From: Paguma larvata
Lineage: Eukaryota; Chordata; Mammalia; Carnivora; Viverridae
Direction of reading: 5' to 3'
NCBI GenBank assembly: GCA_030068075.1
Contig: CM057826.1
Location: 46,654,558-46,718,557 of the forward strand
Length of the DNA: 64,000 nt
The position numbers were made by a program, and so were the translations under genes. Of this stretch, positions 1-13,834 are shown piece after piece; position 1 is the first letter of the stretch, and each line of letters opens with the position of its first letter. The notes below the pieces were generated by a model. That model did no database searches and had not been told where the DNA came from. It saw nothing but the letters and a program-made list of their open reading frames with translations.

Positions 1-1932
<1,932 letters not shown>

Positions 1933-2516
1933 TGACGGGGAGCCAGGGGTAGGGGATAGTGACAGGAGAGTAATCCAGGCCCACCCCGCAGTGGAAAGGG
2001 GCCCCCGCCATCTACCTGGAAAGGTTTGCTTCTCTAACATGCCCACAAGCCGGCCCAGCACTGGGTTTGCATCCTACCTCCTCCATTAGCTAGGGAGCCT
2101 TGAACCATTTTTAATCCCTCTGGGCAACAGCATCGTCTTCCCCCGTGAAGGTAAAGGGTGCTACTGGGCCTGCCTCACGGGACTGCCGGGGAGCTAGGGA
2201 GCACAGCAGTTGCGAGAGCATTTACCGTCTGCTTGTAGAGGTCCTGTCTAACTCAGCACCTCCACGGTCCCTTCCTGCGTTTGCCCGTGAGGAGGCAGGT
2301 GCTGCAGGTGGTGGTGAGTCAGGAAACAGGAGTTTTTGCCGCTCTGCCTCTGGGCAGAGAAGTCATTCTTTCCTTCCCAGTAGTGAATGGCACAGGAACT
2401 GAATGTGGGGAACGGGAATGGGGAAAGATGGAGACTGTGAGTTTGGCATTGGTGTTTTCTCTAAAAACCATGCTGTCAGGTGCTGAGTGTGTGTGATTCA
2501 GAATAGAAAAGGGCTT

Positions 2517-2739
2517 GGGGGCATCTGGGTGGCTCAGTCGGTTAAGCGTCTGACTTTTGGTTTCGGCCAGGTCGTGATCTCACAGTTCGTGAGTTTGAGC
2601 CCAGCATTGGGCTCTATGCTGACATTGTGGAGCCTACTTGGGATTCCCTCTCCCCTCTCTCTCTCTCATTCTCTGCTCCTCCTCCACTCTCTCTCTTTCT
2701 CTGTCTCTTAAAAAAATAAACTTAAAAAAAAAGAAAGAA
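2517..2739 (+). mobile_element. CAN-SINE (felid tRNA-Lys SINE), full length
   Basis: The tRNA-derived head GCATCTGGGTGGCTCAGT is followed by box-B-like and CT-rich segments and an A-rich tail. It is flanked by imperfect target-site duplications, AGAAAAGGGCTT (2505-2516) and AGAAAAGGGGTT (2740-2751). It inserted just upstream of a MIR in a CYFIP2 intron. Confidence 0.93.
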
Positions 2740-2759
2740 AGAAAAGGGGTTGGCCTCGA

Positions 2760-2960
2760 AACTCTGGTTTTCAGTCCTAGCTGCCCCACTTGCTAGCTGT
2801 GTGACTATGGCCATGCCACTTACCATCTCTGAGCACCATCTAAAAATAAAATAGTGCCCTTCATGGTATTGTTGTGACTATTAAATGAGATGTTGTAGAT
2901 AAAGTGCTTAGTGCAATAACTAGCCCTTATAAATAAGTGTTAATTCCTGCTCTTATTAGG
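2760..2960 (+). repeat. MIR SINE
   Basis: The block order matches MIR: 'cttgctagctgtgtgac', then 'ccatctctgagc', then 'attaaatgagatg', then 'aaagtgcttag'. It is diverged and in sense orientation to CYFIP2. Confidence 0.85.
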
Positions 2961-3162
2961 AATTCAGACAACTTTTTGGAGGGACTGGGAGAGATCCAGG
3001 GATGCCGTATCTGTGTGTGTGTGTTGTTCCAAAAACGATTTGAGCCAGCCTCCTGAGTTTTCTTTAGTACTGAGCCCTGAAAGAAGCCTCACCCCGGCCG
3101 ATAGGTAGACAGGGGTCTGGTTTTTCGCTGTCCCACTCAGGTCTGGACTGTTGCCCTGTTAG

Positions 3163-3426
<264 letters not shown>

Positions 3427-3544
3427 TGAGGCCCCCCACTGCATCCTGCCCCACAGGCCCTGCGGCATAGACTCGTGCTTGTCCCGTGTGGGGCACGCGC
3501 TACAAATCCGTTCTGCTCTCAGGCAGCTCCGACCATTTGAATCC

Positions 3545-3670
3545 TGGAAGGAATGCAGGCCTTGGAGTTAGACAGACCTGGGTTCCTGTCCCAGCCCCAC
3601 CTTCACTAGCTGCAGGATCCTGGCATCTAGTTTTCCATCTACTCATTAGAAAAATAATAACTGCTTGGCC
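3545..3670 (+). repeat. MIR fragment
   Basis: The order 'cttggagttagacagacctgggtt', 'cttcactagctgcagg', 'ccatctactcattag' follows the MIR core. It is partial and diverged. Confidence 0.65.
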
Positions 3671-4060
3671 ACCATAGGCCGGGCACTGCTCTGGGGGATG
3701 GAGCCGTCGCCAGTCCCTGCCTCGTGTCCTGGACAGTGGCAGGGAGACTCAACTGAACGAGTATTCACACAGAAATGCTTGTTTACATTACAGCAGTGCT
3801 CGGAGGAGGTACATACAAAGGGAGGGAGGAGTGCAAGGTTTTGTGGGAACGTGAAACAGAACCTGCTGTGGTCCTGGGGAGAGAGGGAGGACTTCCCTGA
3901 GGGGGTGACCGGGACAATGGTCAGGAGTTGGCCTGCTGAAGAACCAGGGATAGTGGTCTTGGCTGAGGGGAGAGCACGTAGCGTTCTCTTCATTCGGTGT
4001 GATGGGAGGTGGCCATTCTAACTCGCAGGGTAGTTTAGAGGCTGAGAGGAGACAAAACAT
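3671..4060 (+). repeat. Unnamed old interspersed repeat, copy 1
   Basis: Blocks such as 'gggcactgctctggg', 'agggaggacttccctgag' and 'gtgacc' recur in the same order as in the copies at 22450-23050, 32650-32965 and 34610-36965. I recognise the pattern as an ancient mammalian family but cannot name it with confidence. Confidence 0.45.
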
Positions 4061-5930
4061 GCAAAACGCACACAGGAAGAACTAAATAACGGGTCGTAGT
4101 TAGCATGATGAGCACAGGCTTGTCTCCCCATACGCCCCACCTCCCAGGACCACACAGACCCAGTGGACCTTTTAGCTGCCCGACCTTTTGGCAGTCCCCA
4201 CCAGCCCTCTGGCTTAGTCACACAGGCTGCCTGCCCTCTTCCCGCTCTTGCCAACGCTGCATGCTGCCGGCTTCTGTGTGTGTTGGGGGGGTGGGGGAGG
4301 TCTACAGCCCTGCAGACATGGGGCCCCAGATGCAGGGGAGCAGTGGAAGGAAAGGGAGAGGGGTATTGCCCTGAGGCTGCATCATCCTGGGAGGGGGGGG
4401 GCAGTGGGAGGATCTCCCAGCATCCTGCACTCATTCAGCGAAGGGGAATGGAGAGCCCGATGCAGTTCTAGGCTGTGGGTGAATAGCCTTGGGCAAGGCT
4501 ATTCCGGGGAGGGAGAGGAGTGAAGTAAACAACTAGAGACTGCGAATGCAGAGGGTGGTACATGCTGTTAGGGCATAAAAAGGAAAATGGGATAGAGAGT
4601 GATGGTTGTCGGAGGGATATGCTGATTTTGGAGAGGGTGGAGCTTGATATTTGTAAGAAAGAGAAAGAACTCTGGAATGAGCTGGAATGGAGAGGCACAG
4701 GGGACTAGATAGGAGCAGAGGAGGGAGGGGCAGGTGGCTGCAGTCCTGGGTCGGAGTCTGCTGGAGTGTTGTGAGGTGGAGAGTGAGGCAGAAGGTCTGA
4801 TTTACTTTTGGGAAAGACCCTTTTGGCCTTGGGAGAAGAACCAGCCGTAAACAGGCCGTTTGCAGCCGCCCAGCCCAGGGTTTGTCCAGAGGCAGGAGGC
4901 ACATGGAGAGGGAAGGGAAAGGAAGGCACTAGGGAGGAGACAACACGGGTAGAGAGCAAGATGAGAAGTAAGCTCGGAATAAGAACCCTGGTGATTCCTG
5001 CCTCTACCTGTCCATGTGACCCGGAGTGAGCCAGTTCACTCCATGCCTGAGGTCCCACCTCTACAAGGAGGACATATCCTATCTGTTCTCTTAGGCCTTT
5101 TCCCTCAGAGAGGCTCAGAAATGCACACGGTTTTGCTCTCCCTCCATAAGGAGTAACTGCCTCTCTGTTCCCCTTTAAATAGACTCTTGAGACAGCTAAG
5201 TGTTCCTCTTTATGGTAACAGGTTTTGAACACGGTTCAGTGGCCTGTGTTGCCATGGCAACTTGGCCTTCAGAAGTCACAGGGATAAGATGAGTAGGAAG
5301 CACAGCTCTGTTGAAGGCTTCAGGAAGATGAGGAGAGGCTCCAGGGGCACCAGGAGGGCTGGAGGTGGGGGAGGGCTGGCCCCTGGAGCCTCAGCGCCTC
5401 TGTGTCTCCTGTTAGCACCTTCTTTTGTGAGCAGCTGTGACCCGAGAGCACCAATTAAGTTTCCCCTGTGCACACCCTGAGGAACAGACTATTGATGGGG
5501 CTACAAGGAAAGGAAAATTTTTTCTCAGGCATCCATGCCAGGGTGGTCACTTGCATATATCACTAAAGATAAGAGGATACTCAAGAAAAAAGACCTTGAG
5601 AGCTGAGAGAGACCTTAACAGTATATGTTCCCACCCCCTGGAGGGAGGAAATGGGGAACCAGAGAGGGGAGCAGAGGTGGAAGAAGGAAAGCATAGGTTT
5701 CCAGCTCCGACTCCAGTCCTGGTGGAGGCCAGCATAGCAGGAATCTGGGCCCCCCAAAGCTCTGCGCTACGCTTTCTACTCAGACAGCTGGCGGAATCCC
5801 CAGGCCACGGTGCTTTCTGATATTAGAATGAGGCATGAGCTTTCTGGAGCCTTTGCATTTACGAAGCCGAAATGAAATAAATATTTAAATGACATATCAA
5901 TTGTTCTAATTAAAGAGGGGTACTAATAGC
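4061..5930. other. Intronic G-rich stretch without recognised features
   Basis: This segment is purine-rich on the + strand, with G runs at 4285-4300 and 4389-4412. All open frames are short and resemble no protein I know. The G runs could form quadruplexes, but no gene or clear transposon is visible. Confidence 0.5.
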
Positions 5931-5939
5931 AAAAAAAGA

Positions 5940-6390
5940 AAGGGAAGGAGGGAGTGCCCTTAATGGCCATCCACAGAGGAACTTCTATTCTTGTGGAGGA
6001 CTCTGAAGCAGTTAAAAAGAATAAGGTGCTCCAGCAGCTTTGTATGTACCCCATAGAAAATGTTGGAAGACATAATTCTGAGTGAAAAAAAGCAAGTCCC
6101 AGCACAAGACACATATGATGATGCCATATATATAAAATAAACAAAAAGGAGGGGTTGCCTGGGTGGTTCATTTGGTTAAGCATCTGCCTCTTGATTTCAG
6201 CTCAGGTCCTGATCTCAGTGTTGCAAGTTCAACAACTGGGTTAAAGAAATTAAAATAAACAAAAAATAAAACCCACATTGAAAAAAAAAATCTAGGGAAA
6301 AAAAAACAGCATTTCAAATAGTTCAGCTATTTTCTCCAGGTATAAGGGAGTAAACTAGGATTTAGGGGTCGACAGGGACTTTAATTTTAT
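5940..6390 (+). mobile_element. L1M fragment interrupted by a CAN-SINE
   Basis: Sequence such as 'gcagttaaaaagaataaggt' and 'gagtgaaaaaaagcaagt' is typical of the 3' half of old L1 elements in sense orientation. A short SINE splits it at 6148-6250. Confidence 0.65.
6148..6250 (+). mobile_element. CAN-SINE, short copy
   Basis: The head GGTTGCCTGGGTGGTTCATT and box B region are present, but the CT-rich middle is missing. A perfect 15-bp target-site duplication, TAAAATAAACAAAAA, is at 6133-6147 and 6251-6265. The element therefore inserted as a short copy or lost its middle later. Confidence 0.88.
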
Positions 6391-6834
6391 CTGGAATGCC
6401 TAATGTTTTACAAGGAAGGTATTTTCAAGTTTTATTATTGAACTAAAAATTAATTTAAAAAATAGAGGTAGTACCCAATAGTTGTAGATTAATAATAACA
6501 GAAAAACTGGAAGAATCCTGAAAAGTACAAAGTAAGAAGTCTTTTGCTTGTTTATCTCATGTTGTCTTTTTCTGGTGGATTTACAGAGTTTCTGGTTGTG
6601 GGTTCCATATTGGAATATATACTGCAAATACCTTCTCTCATTCTGTGGCTTGTGTTTTTGTTTTTAACAGGTTATTAATACAGCATTAATGTGTAGGTAG
6701 AGTGAATATAAGTTGATAAGATTAGTTACTTGTACAAAGGTATACCTTTTCTCTTTAAGTTAGGTGCTTATAAATATCTCTCCAGATTCAGGGTGCAATA
6801 TTAGTATAGAGACCTCTATACATGCAGAGCAAGC

Positions 6835-7705
6835 TGCTTGCTTGTTTTTAATTAAGGTCTAACATACGTGGAGTAACATATAGAACATGCAGAAGTCTCA
6901 CCTATAGACAGATGGAATCATCGTGTTACTGTGGGCGGGCATTGGGGTCGTTTACAGCGTGACGCTGCGATGAATGAGGACGCCATGAATGTTCTTGCGC
7001 ATTTCTGTTGGTGGATCTATGCTCGCATCTTTATTAGGTAAATTTGCCTGGTCGTAGAATGGCTAGGTCAGTGTGTAGATAATGTTTAGCTTCAGTAGGT
7101 ACCGCCAAACTGTTTTACAAAGTGGTTGTGCAAATTTATTCACTCAGCAATGTAGGAAAGTTTTAATTTCTTGACATCCTCATGAACATTTGGATTTGTC
7201 TGTCGTTTCAATCAAAGCCATTCCATCGTGGTATCTCATCGTAGTTTTGATTTCCTTGCTGACCCCTGATGCTAGGCCTCTTTCCGTAGAGTACAGCCAT
7301 TCGGACAGCCTCTTTTGTGAAAGGCTGTTCAATATTTTTGCCTGTTTTTAAATTAAGTCCTCTTTTCCATATTTATTTGTACATATTATTGATATATCAT
7401 GGATACATAAATTGCAAATATATTTCTTTGGCTTGTCTTTTGATAAACAGAAGTTCTTAAGGCTTGGTATATTTATTGTTTCTTCCCCCATGTGGTTGGT
7501 GCTTTTGTGACTTGTCTTTTAAAAAAAATCTTCCTACTCTAAAGTCATGAAGATGTATTATTATCTTCTAAAACTTTTAGAGTTTAACCTTTTGAGGCTT
7601 AACAGACCGTTAAGTCTATTGTTCCCTTGGAATTGATGTGTGTGTTTAGTGGGAGGTAGAAATCCATTTTCATTTCTTCCTGATTATCCCAGCAGCAGTG
7701 ATTGA
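6835..7705 (-). mobile_element. Old L1M fragment, antisense
   Basis: Motifs such as 'ggtatctcatcgtagttttgatttcc' and 'tagaatggctaggtca' are the reverse complement of an old L1 ORF2 3' region. It is strongly diverged, has no open frame, and is a dead copy. Confidence 0.7.
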
Positions 7706-8310
7706 AAAGGGCCTTCTTCTCCCCACTCTGCAATGACAGTGCCACATGCGTCATTGATCAAGTGCCCACAAAGGGTCTAGTCGTGGCAGGCTCATTTGTT
7801 GAGTCTACCCTGAAATGAATCAGCATTCGTTAGGCATCTATTTATAAGTCCTGTTATGTTTTCAAAGGAAATTCTATTCCTACAACTAGTACCTCTGACC
7901 CTGAGAAATGAGAAGCTTTGTCATTATGCAAATATTCCACAGTCTCCAAGTTTTTTCTCAAATTTTGTGTGGTTTTTGAGCCATGAGTCCATTGTTCATT
8001 ATGCTGACACACACCAGAAGGGGGCCCTGTTTGTTCATGTGAGCGAGGGAGAGCCCAGTCCCTGGGAAGATGACAGCCTGTCTGTCTGCCTGTCTGCCTT
8101 TTATGGAAGGACCTCCCATCGTCCGGACTTAAGAGTATTCCCTGCCTTGAGCCCTGTCATTTATTTCTTCTCTCCTCTTTACAGTCAGAGCGGGCCACAG
8201 TCAGAGTCTGGGTAGTCATGAGAGATTGCTCCTCTTACAGGAGGCCGTGGGCCCAAACTCACAGAACCCGGTGCCATCCAGGGTGGGTTTTGCAGTCTAA
8301 GCACTACTGA

Positions 8311-8356
8311 GATTACCCTTTGTTGTAAGGGCCAGATAACCCTTTGTTGTAGGGGC
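8311..8356. repeat. Short tandem duplication (about 24-bp unit)
   Basis: The block TACCCTTTGTTGTA(A)GGGCC occurs twice, head to tail, with two differences. It abuts the MER20 copy that follows. Confidence 0.7.
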
Positions 8357-8500
8357 CTGTCCTGTGCATTGTAGGGTGTCGAATGGCATCTCTGAGCTCT
8401 ACCCTCTCTCTAGGTGCTAGTAGCACCCTTCCCAGTTGTGACAACCTAAAAGGTCTCCAGATCCTGCCTAGTATTCCTTTAGAGGACAAAAGCTCCCCCC
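8335..8500 (-). mobile_element. MER20 (hAT-type nonautonomous DNA transposon)
   Basis: The blocks 'ctgtcctgtgcattgtaggg', 'gctagtagcaccc' and 'cagttgtgacaacc' are the complement of MER20. The element is incomplete and diverged. Confidence 0.75.
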
Positions 8501-8504
8501 CACC

Positions 8505-8640
8505 CCCATTGAGAGGCAGTTATCTAGTGCAATCCCACATTTTGCAGATAGGAAGCCAAGGCCCCAAGAGGGAGATGACTTTCCCAGGGTTACAGCTAGC
8601 GCGGGAGCTGGGGTGAGAACCCAGCATCCTTACGGTTAGC
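8505..8640 (-). repeat. MIR fragment
   Basis: The order 'ttttgcagataggaagccaaggc', 'gacttt', 'gggttacagctagc' matches the complement of the MIR core. Confidence 0.6.
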
Positions 8641-10696
8641 ACGCTCAGGGACAGAGGACTGCTCTACAGAGCCTCACAGATGACGTCGTCAGCTTTTGTT
8701 TGGGTTTTAGTTCCGGCTCCACATCTGATCCTTCTATCTCCTGCTTCCACTTTATAGTCCTTTCTCTGTAATTTTGTTTTTCTTATTGCATAACTGAAAT
8801 AAATCCATTGCCAGAAAACCCAGAGAAGCAGAAAGAAGAAAAACAAAAACCACACCGCCACACGCAGAGAGCCACCGTGCACACTCCGAGGGACATCCTT
8901 GCAGATGTGTTCATGTTCCCGCATATCAATATTAAATTTTTTCATAGTGTTTTTTTTTAACTCTGTTTAGTTATGAAAGTCATATTCGCCAAGCTGAGAA
9001 GAGTGGTGACCAGCATGGAGTGCGTTGGGGGCAGGCGATCTTGCACTTTTTACTTTACCTCCTAAATTATTGTGCTAATTTAGTGCAATAAACATTTTTT
9101 GCTTTTTTTTCCTCTGAAAAGGAGACACTCACCCACTTAACAGAGGTACACAATCCTGATGCATGAGAAGTAAAAAAGCAAAAGCCTGCACTCCACTGTC
9201 CAGCCTAGACCTTGACTCTATATCCCGACCTGTTCTCCATCCAGAGTTCTTTTTCCAATTGCCTGACAAAGACGCCTCCGGCTATTCAGGAGGCACAATC
9301 TGTCCACCTGCTGAGCAGCACCCCTCGGCCCACCTGCAAGCAGCACATCCTCCAGCTCAGACGCAGAACCCGGTGGTGTCCCAGATTGAAAATGAGTCAA
9401 GCTTTGTAGAAAGAGGGCACCTCAACTCCCAGTAGTACCTTTCCTCTACATGCTTTCTAGTTTTTAAGTATTTTTACATCCTTTCAGACACATCCCAATC
9501 TGGAAACCAAACCTGCTACCCTCATCAACATATGAGGTATGGAGCAAACACATTCTGACCAGTGACAGTCACAGAATCTATAGACCTGACTGAGAGCCCC
9601 GCCGTGAGCCAGCTGGTCAGTGTGTGGGACTCCAAGGCTCAGAGGTCATTGGACACGATTCCTTCCCTGGCGGCACTGTTCACAGTCAATACCCTCAGTC
9701 TGCAGCAGAGAGGAGGGTTAGCTCTCCAGGGGATAGGCAGAATGATCTCATAGCTTCTAACTATTTACTTACTCAAAAAATAAGAAAGGAACTAAGCCCA
9801 CCTGTTGATTAACACCCTGTTCCAGAGTTGATCACATAAGTACATGTCAGTGGAGGTGTTTGCTCAGAATTGTACAAATGGAAGCTTGTGGTCAAAAAAG
9901 TTTGGAGACCACCAGCCGAGATCCACAACAACAGACTGAAGAGGGGTATAAAATAATGGAAACAGGGAGGAGGGCATGATAGGACAGATTCCCTGGCTGA
10001 GGGTCATTTCTGTATCCTCAGCACATCAACACAGGCCCATCAACTATGGCCTATATGACGAGGGGAGGGATATTTTAGCTCAGTTCTAGATGAGGAGTAG
10101 AAACATACCTGTTTATTCTCTAAAATCTTCCAAGATAACACCATTCCATTTGAGAGAGAGGCTGCCAGTCACCTTAATCCAAAGCCACCCCAGTCCTTGA
10201 AACGTGTGGCACTTGTATCATTAGCCTGGGTCAGTACTTGCCAAGAAATCAGAGGCTTGGTTTTTCAGTTCTGCACCGATGACCTTCCTATGAGGAGACC
10301 CCAGTGGATGGAAGGCCGAGAAGCTGAGGATTTGGGAGTCATAATGCAGTTTGCTCTCCTGGGTGTCGTTGGAGGGCAGACACCTGCAGACATCCAGGAG
10401 GTGGTGTCGTGGTCCCAGCCGCAGCTGCTCACTGCAGTCACTCAGAAAACTCCTTAAACATCCTGTGCTGGTACTCACCCGGCCCCAAGGCGGCCCCGGC
10501 TGAAATGCCAGCCCAAAGATCCACACCCGATTCCAGTGTGCCGCCAGGGTGTAGAGCCCCTGGTCTAGAAGGAGTCTTCTTAACCTTCTTCCAGAGGCTA
10601 GTCACGGATGTGTTGTCACATTTCTTGCCACGTCTACAGACCACTGGCCGTGTTGTTTACAAAATGTTTTTATTTAAATTAACTTACTTTTTAACT
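8641..10696. other. Intronic stretch without recognised features
   Basis: There are several short open frames on both strands, none with a known domain. No promoter, RNA gene or clear transposon was recognised. Some AT-rich parts (8690-9110) may be eroded L1. Confidence 0.5.
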
Positions 10697-10712
10697 TAAA
10701 TTTATTTTAAAA

Positions 10713-10918
10713 GTGTGGTGCCTAGGGTGGCTCAGTCAGTTAAGCGTCCAACTTCGTCATGATCTCATGGTTCATAGGTTCAAGCCCTGCATCAGGCTCT
10801 GTGCTGACAGCTCAGAGCCTGGAACCTGCTTCAGATTCTGTGTCTCCCTCTCTCTCTGCTCCTCCCCCACTCACACTCTGTCTCTCTCTCCTTCAAAAAT
10901 AAACAAACATTAAAAAAA
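10713..10918 (+). mobile_element. CAN-SINE
   Basis: The head GGTGCCTAGGGTGGCTCAGT, the CT-rich middle and an A-rich tail are present. AT-rich flanks (about 10697-10712 and 10922-10938) look like a diverged target-site duplication. It is in the same orientation as the SINE at 11004. Confidence 0.9.
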
Positions 10919-11003
10919 TTTTAATTTTATTTTAAAAGGAAACTTTATATTAGTTCCATTAAACAAAACCATTATCTCTTGCCATCATTAGAAAGCAACC
11001 AGA

Positions 11004-11205
11004 GGAACACCTAGGTGGCTCTGTTTGTTAAGCCTCGGACTCTTGATTTCAGCTCAGAGCATGATCTCACAGTTCGTGAGTTCAAGCCCCACATCGGGCT
11101 CCATGCTAACACCTTGGGATTCTTTCTCTCTCTCTCTGCCCCTCCCCTACTCATGCACATGTTCTCTCTCTCTTTCAAAATAAATAAATAAACTTAAAAA
11201 GAAAA
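11004..11205 (+). mobile_element. CAN-SINE with perfect target-site duplication
   Basis: The head GGAACACCTAGGTGGCTCTG and the body are followed by AAATAAATAAA. The 12-bp duplication AAAGCAACCAGA is at 10992-11003 and 11206-11217. Confidence 0.93.
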
Positions 11206-11217
11206 AAAGCAACCAGA

Positions 11218-12385
11218 ATAATAAATTCAATCAAAATACAACAAGGTAATGTAATTCCAGCTGCTGTCTGCCCAGGCCTCTGAGCCTGAGGCCCGCTCTG
11301 TTAAAAATGGAGATTAGCAAATGTTAGAGAGGTGATGAGACATGCTGGATCCAAACGGGAGACTTTCTTTTACAGTTGTCAGAAAGATTGCTACGAACAG
11401 AGAAGAAACTAAGTTTCCCACTGTGACCCACTGTTGTTAAATACCATCTCCCTGCACCCCCAACTCCCACCTTTTAGGAAATGCCAGCCTTGAAAGACAT
11501 TGACGTGCACTTGAGGGGAAGGGAAAGCTACTTCGTAAGCTCGTTTCTTGGCTATAGATCTTTCCCAGCTGACCAGGCACGATTCTGGTCCAGAATAATA
11601 ATCATTTTCCCCCTGACAATTCAGGGGGTAGGGGAAAGAGTCGAGGTGAGACGTGGTGATAACATAGCATTGTTCAAGTGAGACTCAGATCGGTGGGAAA
11701 GGACCACACACACATGCAGACACACAGACACACAGAATCAGATAAGATTACGGATTTATTTAGACAGGTTTACAAAGAGCTCCTGGAAGTGAGGGCCCCA
11801 CGGCACAGGAGCGGATGGAATATTTCACAGTTGAACTTTCCACTGCTCACTGGAATCCCAGACCAGAGGCTGGAAGGCTGCCACTCCTACTTTCTGTACC
11901 AAGCTGGGTGTGTGGGAAGCCTAACCTGCTCCACAGGCCCTGTATCTTTGGGGCTTAACATCAGTATGCAGGAAACGGGCTACGTGTGTCCATATAAGGA
12001 AATGTTTAGAATTCTGCACTCTCTGGTTAGGCCCTGTAACCACCCTCCCCCCAACACTTTCCCACCAGAATACCAGAGTGGGGGTTCCTGGGGGTCCTCA
12101 GCCTCCAGTTCCCGGCTCATTTCTCCATGCTCACGTGACAAAGACAAAAACATAAAATATTCACGTTAGTGCTACTGCCTTTGGTCTCCTCGAAACTTAG
12201 AATGTTAAGAAAATATTGTTTTGAGATTGGTTTGATGGTTCCCTTTAGGAGATCAGCTAAAGCTGGTACCTAGTTTTTCACCCAGAAATGGAGCCTAAAG
12301 GTAGCATCTAATGCTGTTGTATGTGAATCCAACATGCGTATATCACATTGACCCTAGTTTTTTAAATACGAATCCTGAATCAGTG
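11218..12385. other. Intronic stretch with a CArG-box match
   Basis: This is mostly unique-looking sequence. It contains a short CA-rich tract at 11705-11735 and the ten-mer CCATATAAGG at 11990-11999, which fits the serum-response-factor consensus. No gene is seen. Confidence 0.5.
11990..11999. promoter_or_regulatory. CArG-box match (SRF-type)
   Basis: CCATATAAGG fits CC(A/T)6GG exactly. SRF regulates many actin-cytoskeleton genes, so a site inside a WAVE-complex gene is suggestive. A single ten-mer in 23 kb may be chance. Confidence 0.25.
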
Positions 12386-12396
12386 TGGTATCCTTT

Positions 12397-12639
12397 GTTT
12401 ATTTTTTTTTTGTATTTTTTAAAAAATTTTTTCAGTGTTTATTTATTTTTGAGAGACAGAGACAGAGAGTTGAGTAGAGAAGGGGCAGAGGGTGAGGGAA
12501 ACATGGAATCCAAAGCAAGCTCCATCTTCTGAGCTGTTAGCATAGAGTCCAATGCAGGGCTGAAATCCATGAACCATGAGATCATGACCTGAGCCAAAGT
12601 CGGACACTTAACTGACTGAGCCACCCAGACGCCCCTGTA
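12397..12639 (-). mobile_element. CAN-SINE
   Basis: The complementary head CTGAGCCACCCAGACGCCCC ends at 12636, and the poly-T tail lies at the left. The duplication TGGTATCCTTT is at 12386-12396 and 12640-12650. Confidence 0.93.
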
Positions 12640-12763
12640 TGGTATCCTTTACATAAGAGAAATCAAGTCCCCAGTTAGCCTCTTAGGCTGAGTGAGTTGA
12701 GAACATGAGGTTTTATATTTTGTAGTCTTGTATTTTGGTATTTGCTGGAAATCGCTCGTGGTC

Positions 12764-12928
12764 AGGGGCGCCTGGCTAGCTCAGTCAGTGGAGCACACAA
12801 CTCTTGATCTCAGGGTCGTAAGTTAGAACCCCATGTTGGGCGTCATCGTTGCTTGAAAAATAAATAAATAAATAAAAATACAATTTAATTCAGTAGTTAA
12901 AAATATTTCAAAAAATAATAAGAAGAAA
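12764..12928 (+). mobile_element. Short CAN-SINE of the older subfamily
   Basis: The head GGCGCCTGGCTAGCTCAGT is followed by the 'cttgatctcagggtcgtaag' block and TTGGGCGTC, then directly by an A-rich tail with no CT-rich middle. That is the layout of older, shorter CAN-SINEs. The 16-bp flanks at 12748-12763 and 12929-12944 match at 14 positions. Confidence 0.88.
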
Positions 12929-13390
12929 GAAATCCCTCATGGTCCATGAGTTTTAAGTAAAATAGAAAAGGAAAATTATAAAACTGAAACTAATACAAAA
13001 ATTAAAATACTCATCCCTTAAAGAATTTTTATGCAGGTCTCTTATAATAAGATATTTTCACATACTGATTCCAAAGCCTCTTCACTTTTACTCGCTCTGT
13101 TGGTGAAAAACAATATGATAGTAGCTTTTGGTCCTTATTAATCATCTAGCGATTACTTCTTTCATAACCGTAAAGTATTAGTAGTTGTCCTAAGCAGTAG
13201 TAATAACATACATTAGCGTGGTACTTGATAAGTACAAAAGTGACCTGATAGCACTTGTCAGTCACTAGCCCCTCTCAGAGAGAACCCTCTGCAGAAGCAG
13301 GAGCACTCCACAGTTCCCAAACAAGGACATTGTTGAAGTCCTTTTTTGTAGAGCAACTACTGCTTTTTCACACATTAGAAAAATTATTGA

Positions 13391-13605
13391 GGGGCACCTG
13401 GGTGGCTCAGTCAGTTAAGTGTCTGACTTCAGCTCAGGTCATGATCTCACAGTTCATGGGTTCGAGCCCCGCACTGGTCTCTGTGCTGATAGCTCAGAGC
13501 CTGGGGCCTGCTTCAGATTCTGTGTCTCCCTCTCTGTCTGCTTCTCCCCTGCTCATGCTCTCTCTCTCTCTTGCTCAGAAATGAACAAACCTTAAAAAAA
13601 AATTA
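13391..13605 (+). mobile_element. CAN-SINE, left arm of an inverted pair
   Basis: A near-consensus head, GGGGCACCTGGGTGGCTCAG, with a full body and A-rich tail. It faces the copy at 13628-13830 tail to tail, with about 20 bases between them. Confidence 0.95.
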
Positions 13606-13627
13606 AAATTTTTTTGTTTTGATTTTC

Positions 13628-13830
13628 TTTAATGTTTTATTTATTTTTGAGACAAAGAGAGACAGAGCATGAGCGGGGAAGGGGTAGAGAGAGGGAGACA
13701 CAGAATCTGAAACAGGCTCCAGCTCTGAGCTGTCAGCACAGAGCCTAACACAGGGCTCAAACCCACGAACCGTGAGATCATGACCTGAGCCGAAGTCGGA
13801 CTCTTAACCAACTGAGCCACCCAGGCACCC
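13628..13830 (-). mobile_element. CAN-SINE, right arm of an inverted pair
   Basis: The complementary head ends CTGAGCCACCCAGGCACCC and the tail starts at the left. With the preceding copy it forms an inverted repeat of about 200 bp per arm. Confidence 0.95.
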
Positions 13831-13834
13831 TGAG

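Noticed and set aside
11678..12169. 163-codon + frame in the large intron
   Set aside because: The translation has low-complexity and repeat-derived parts and resembles no family; it lies in an intron whose flanking exons join directly.
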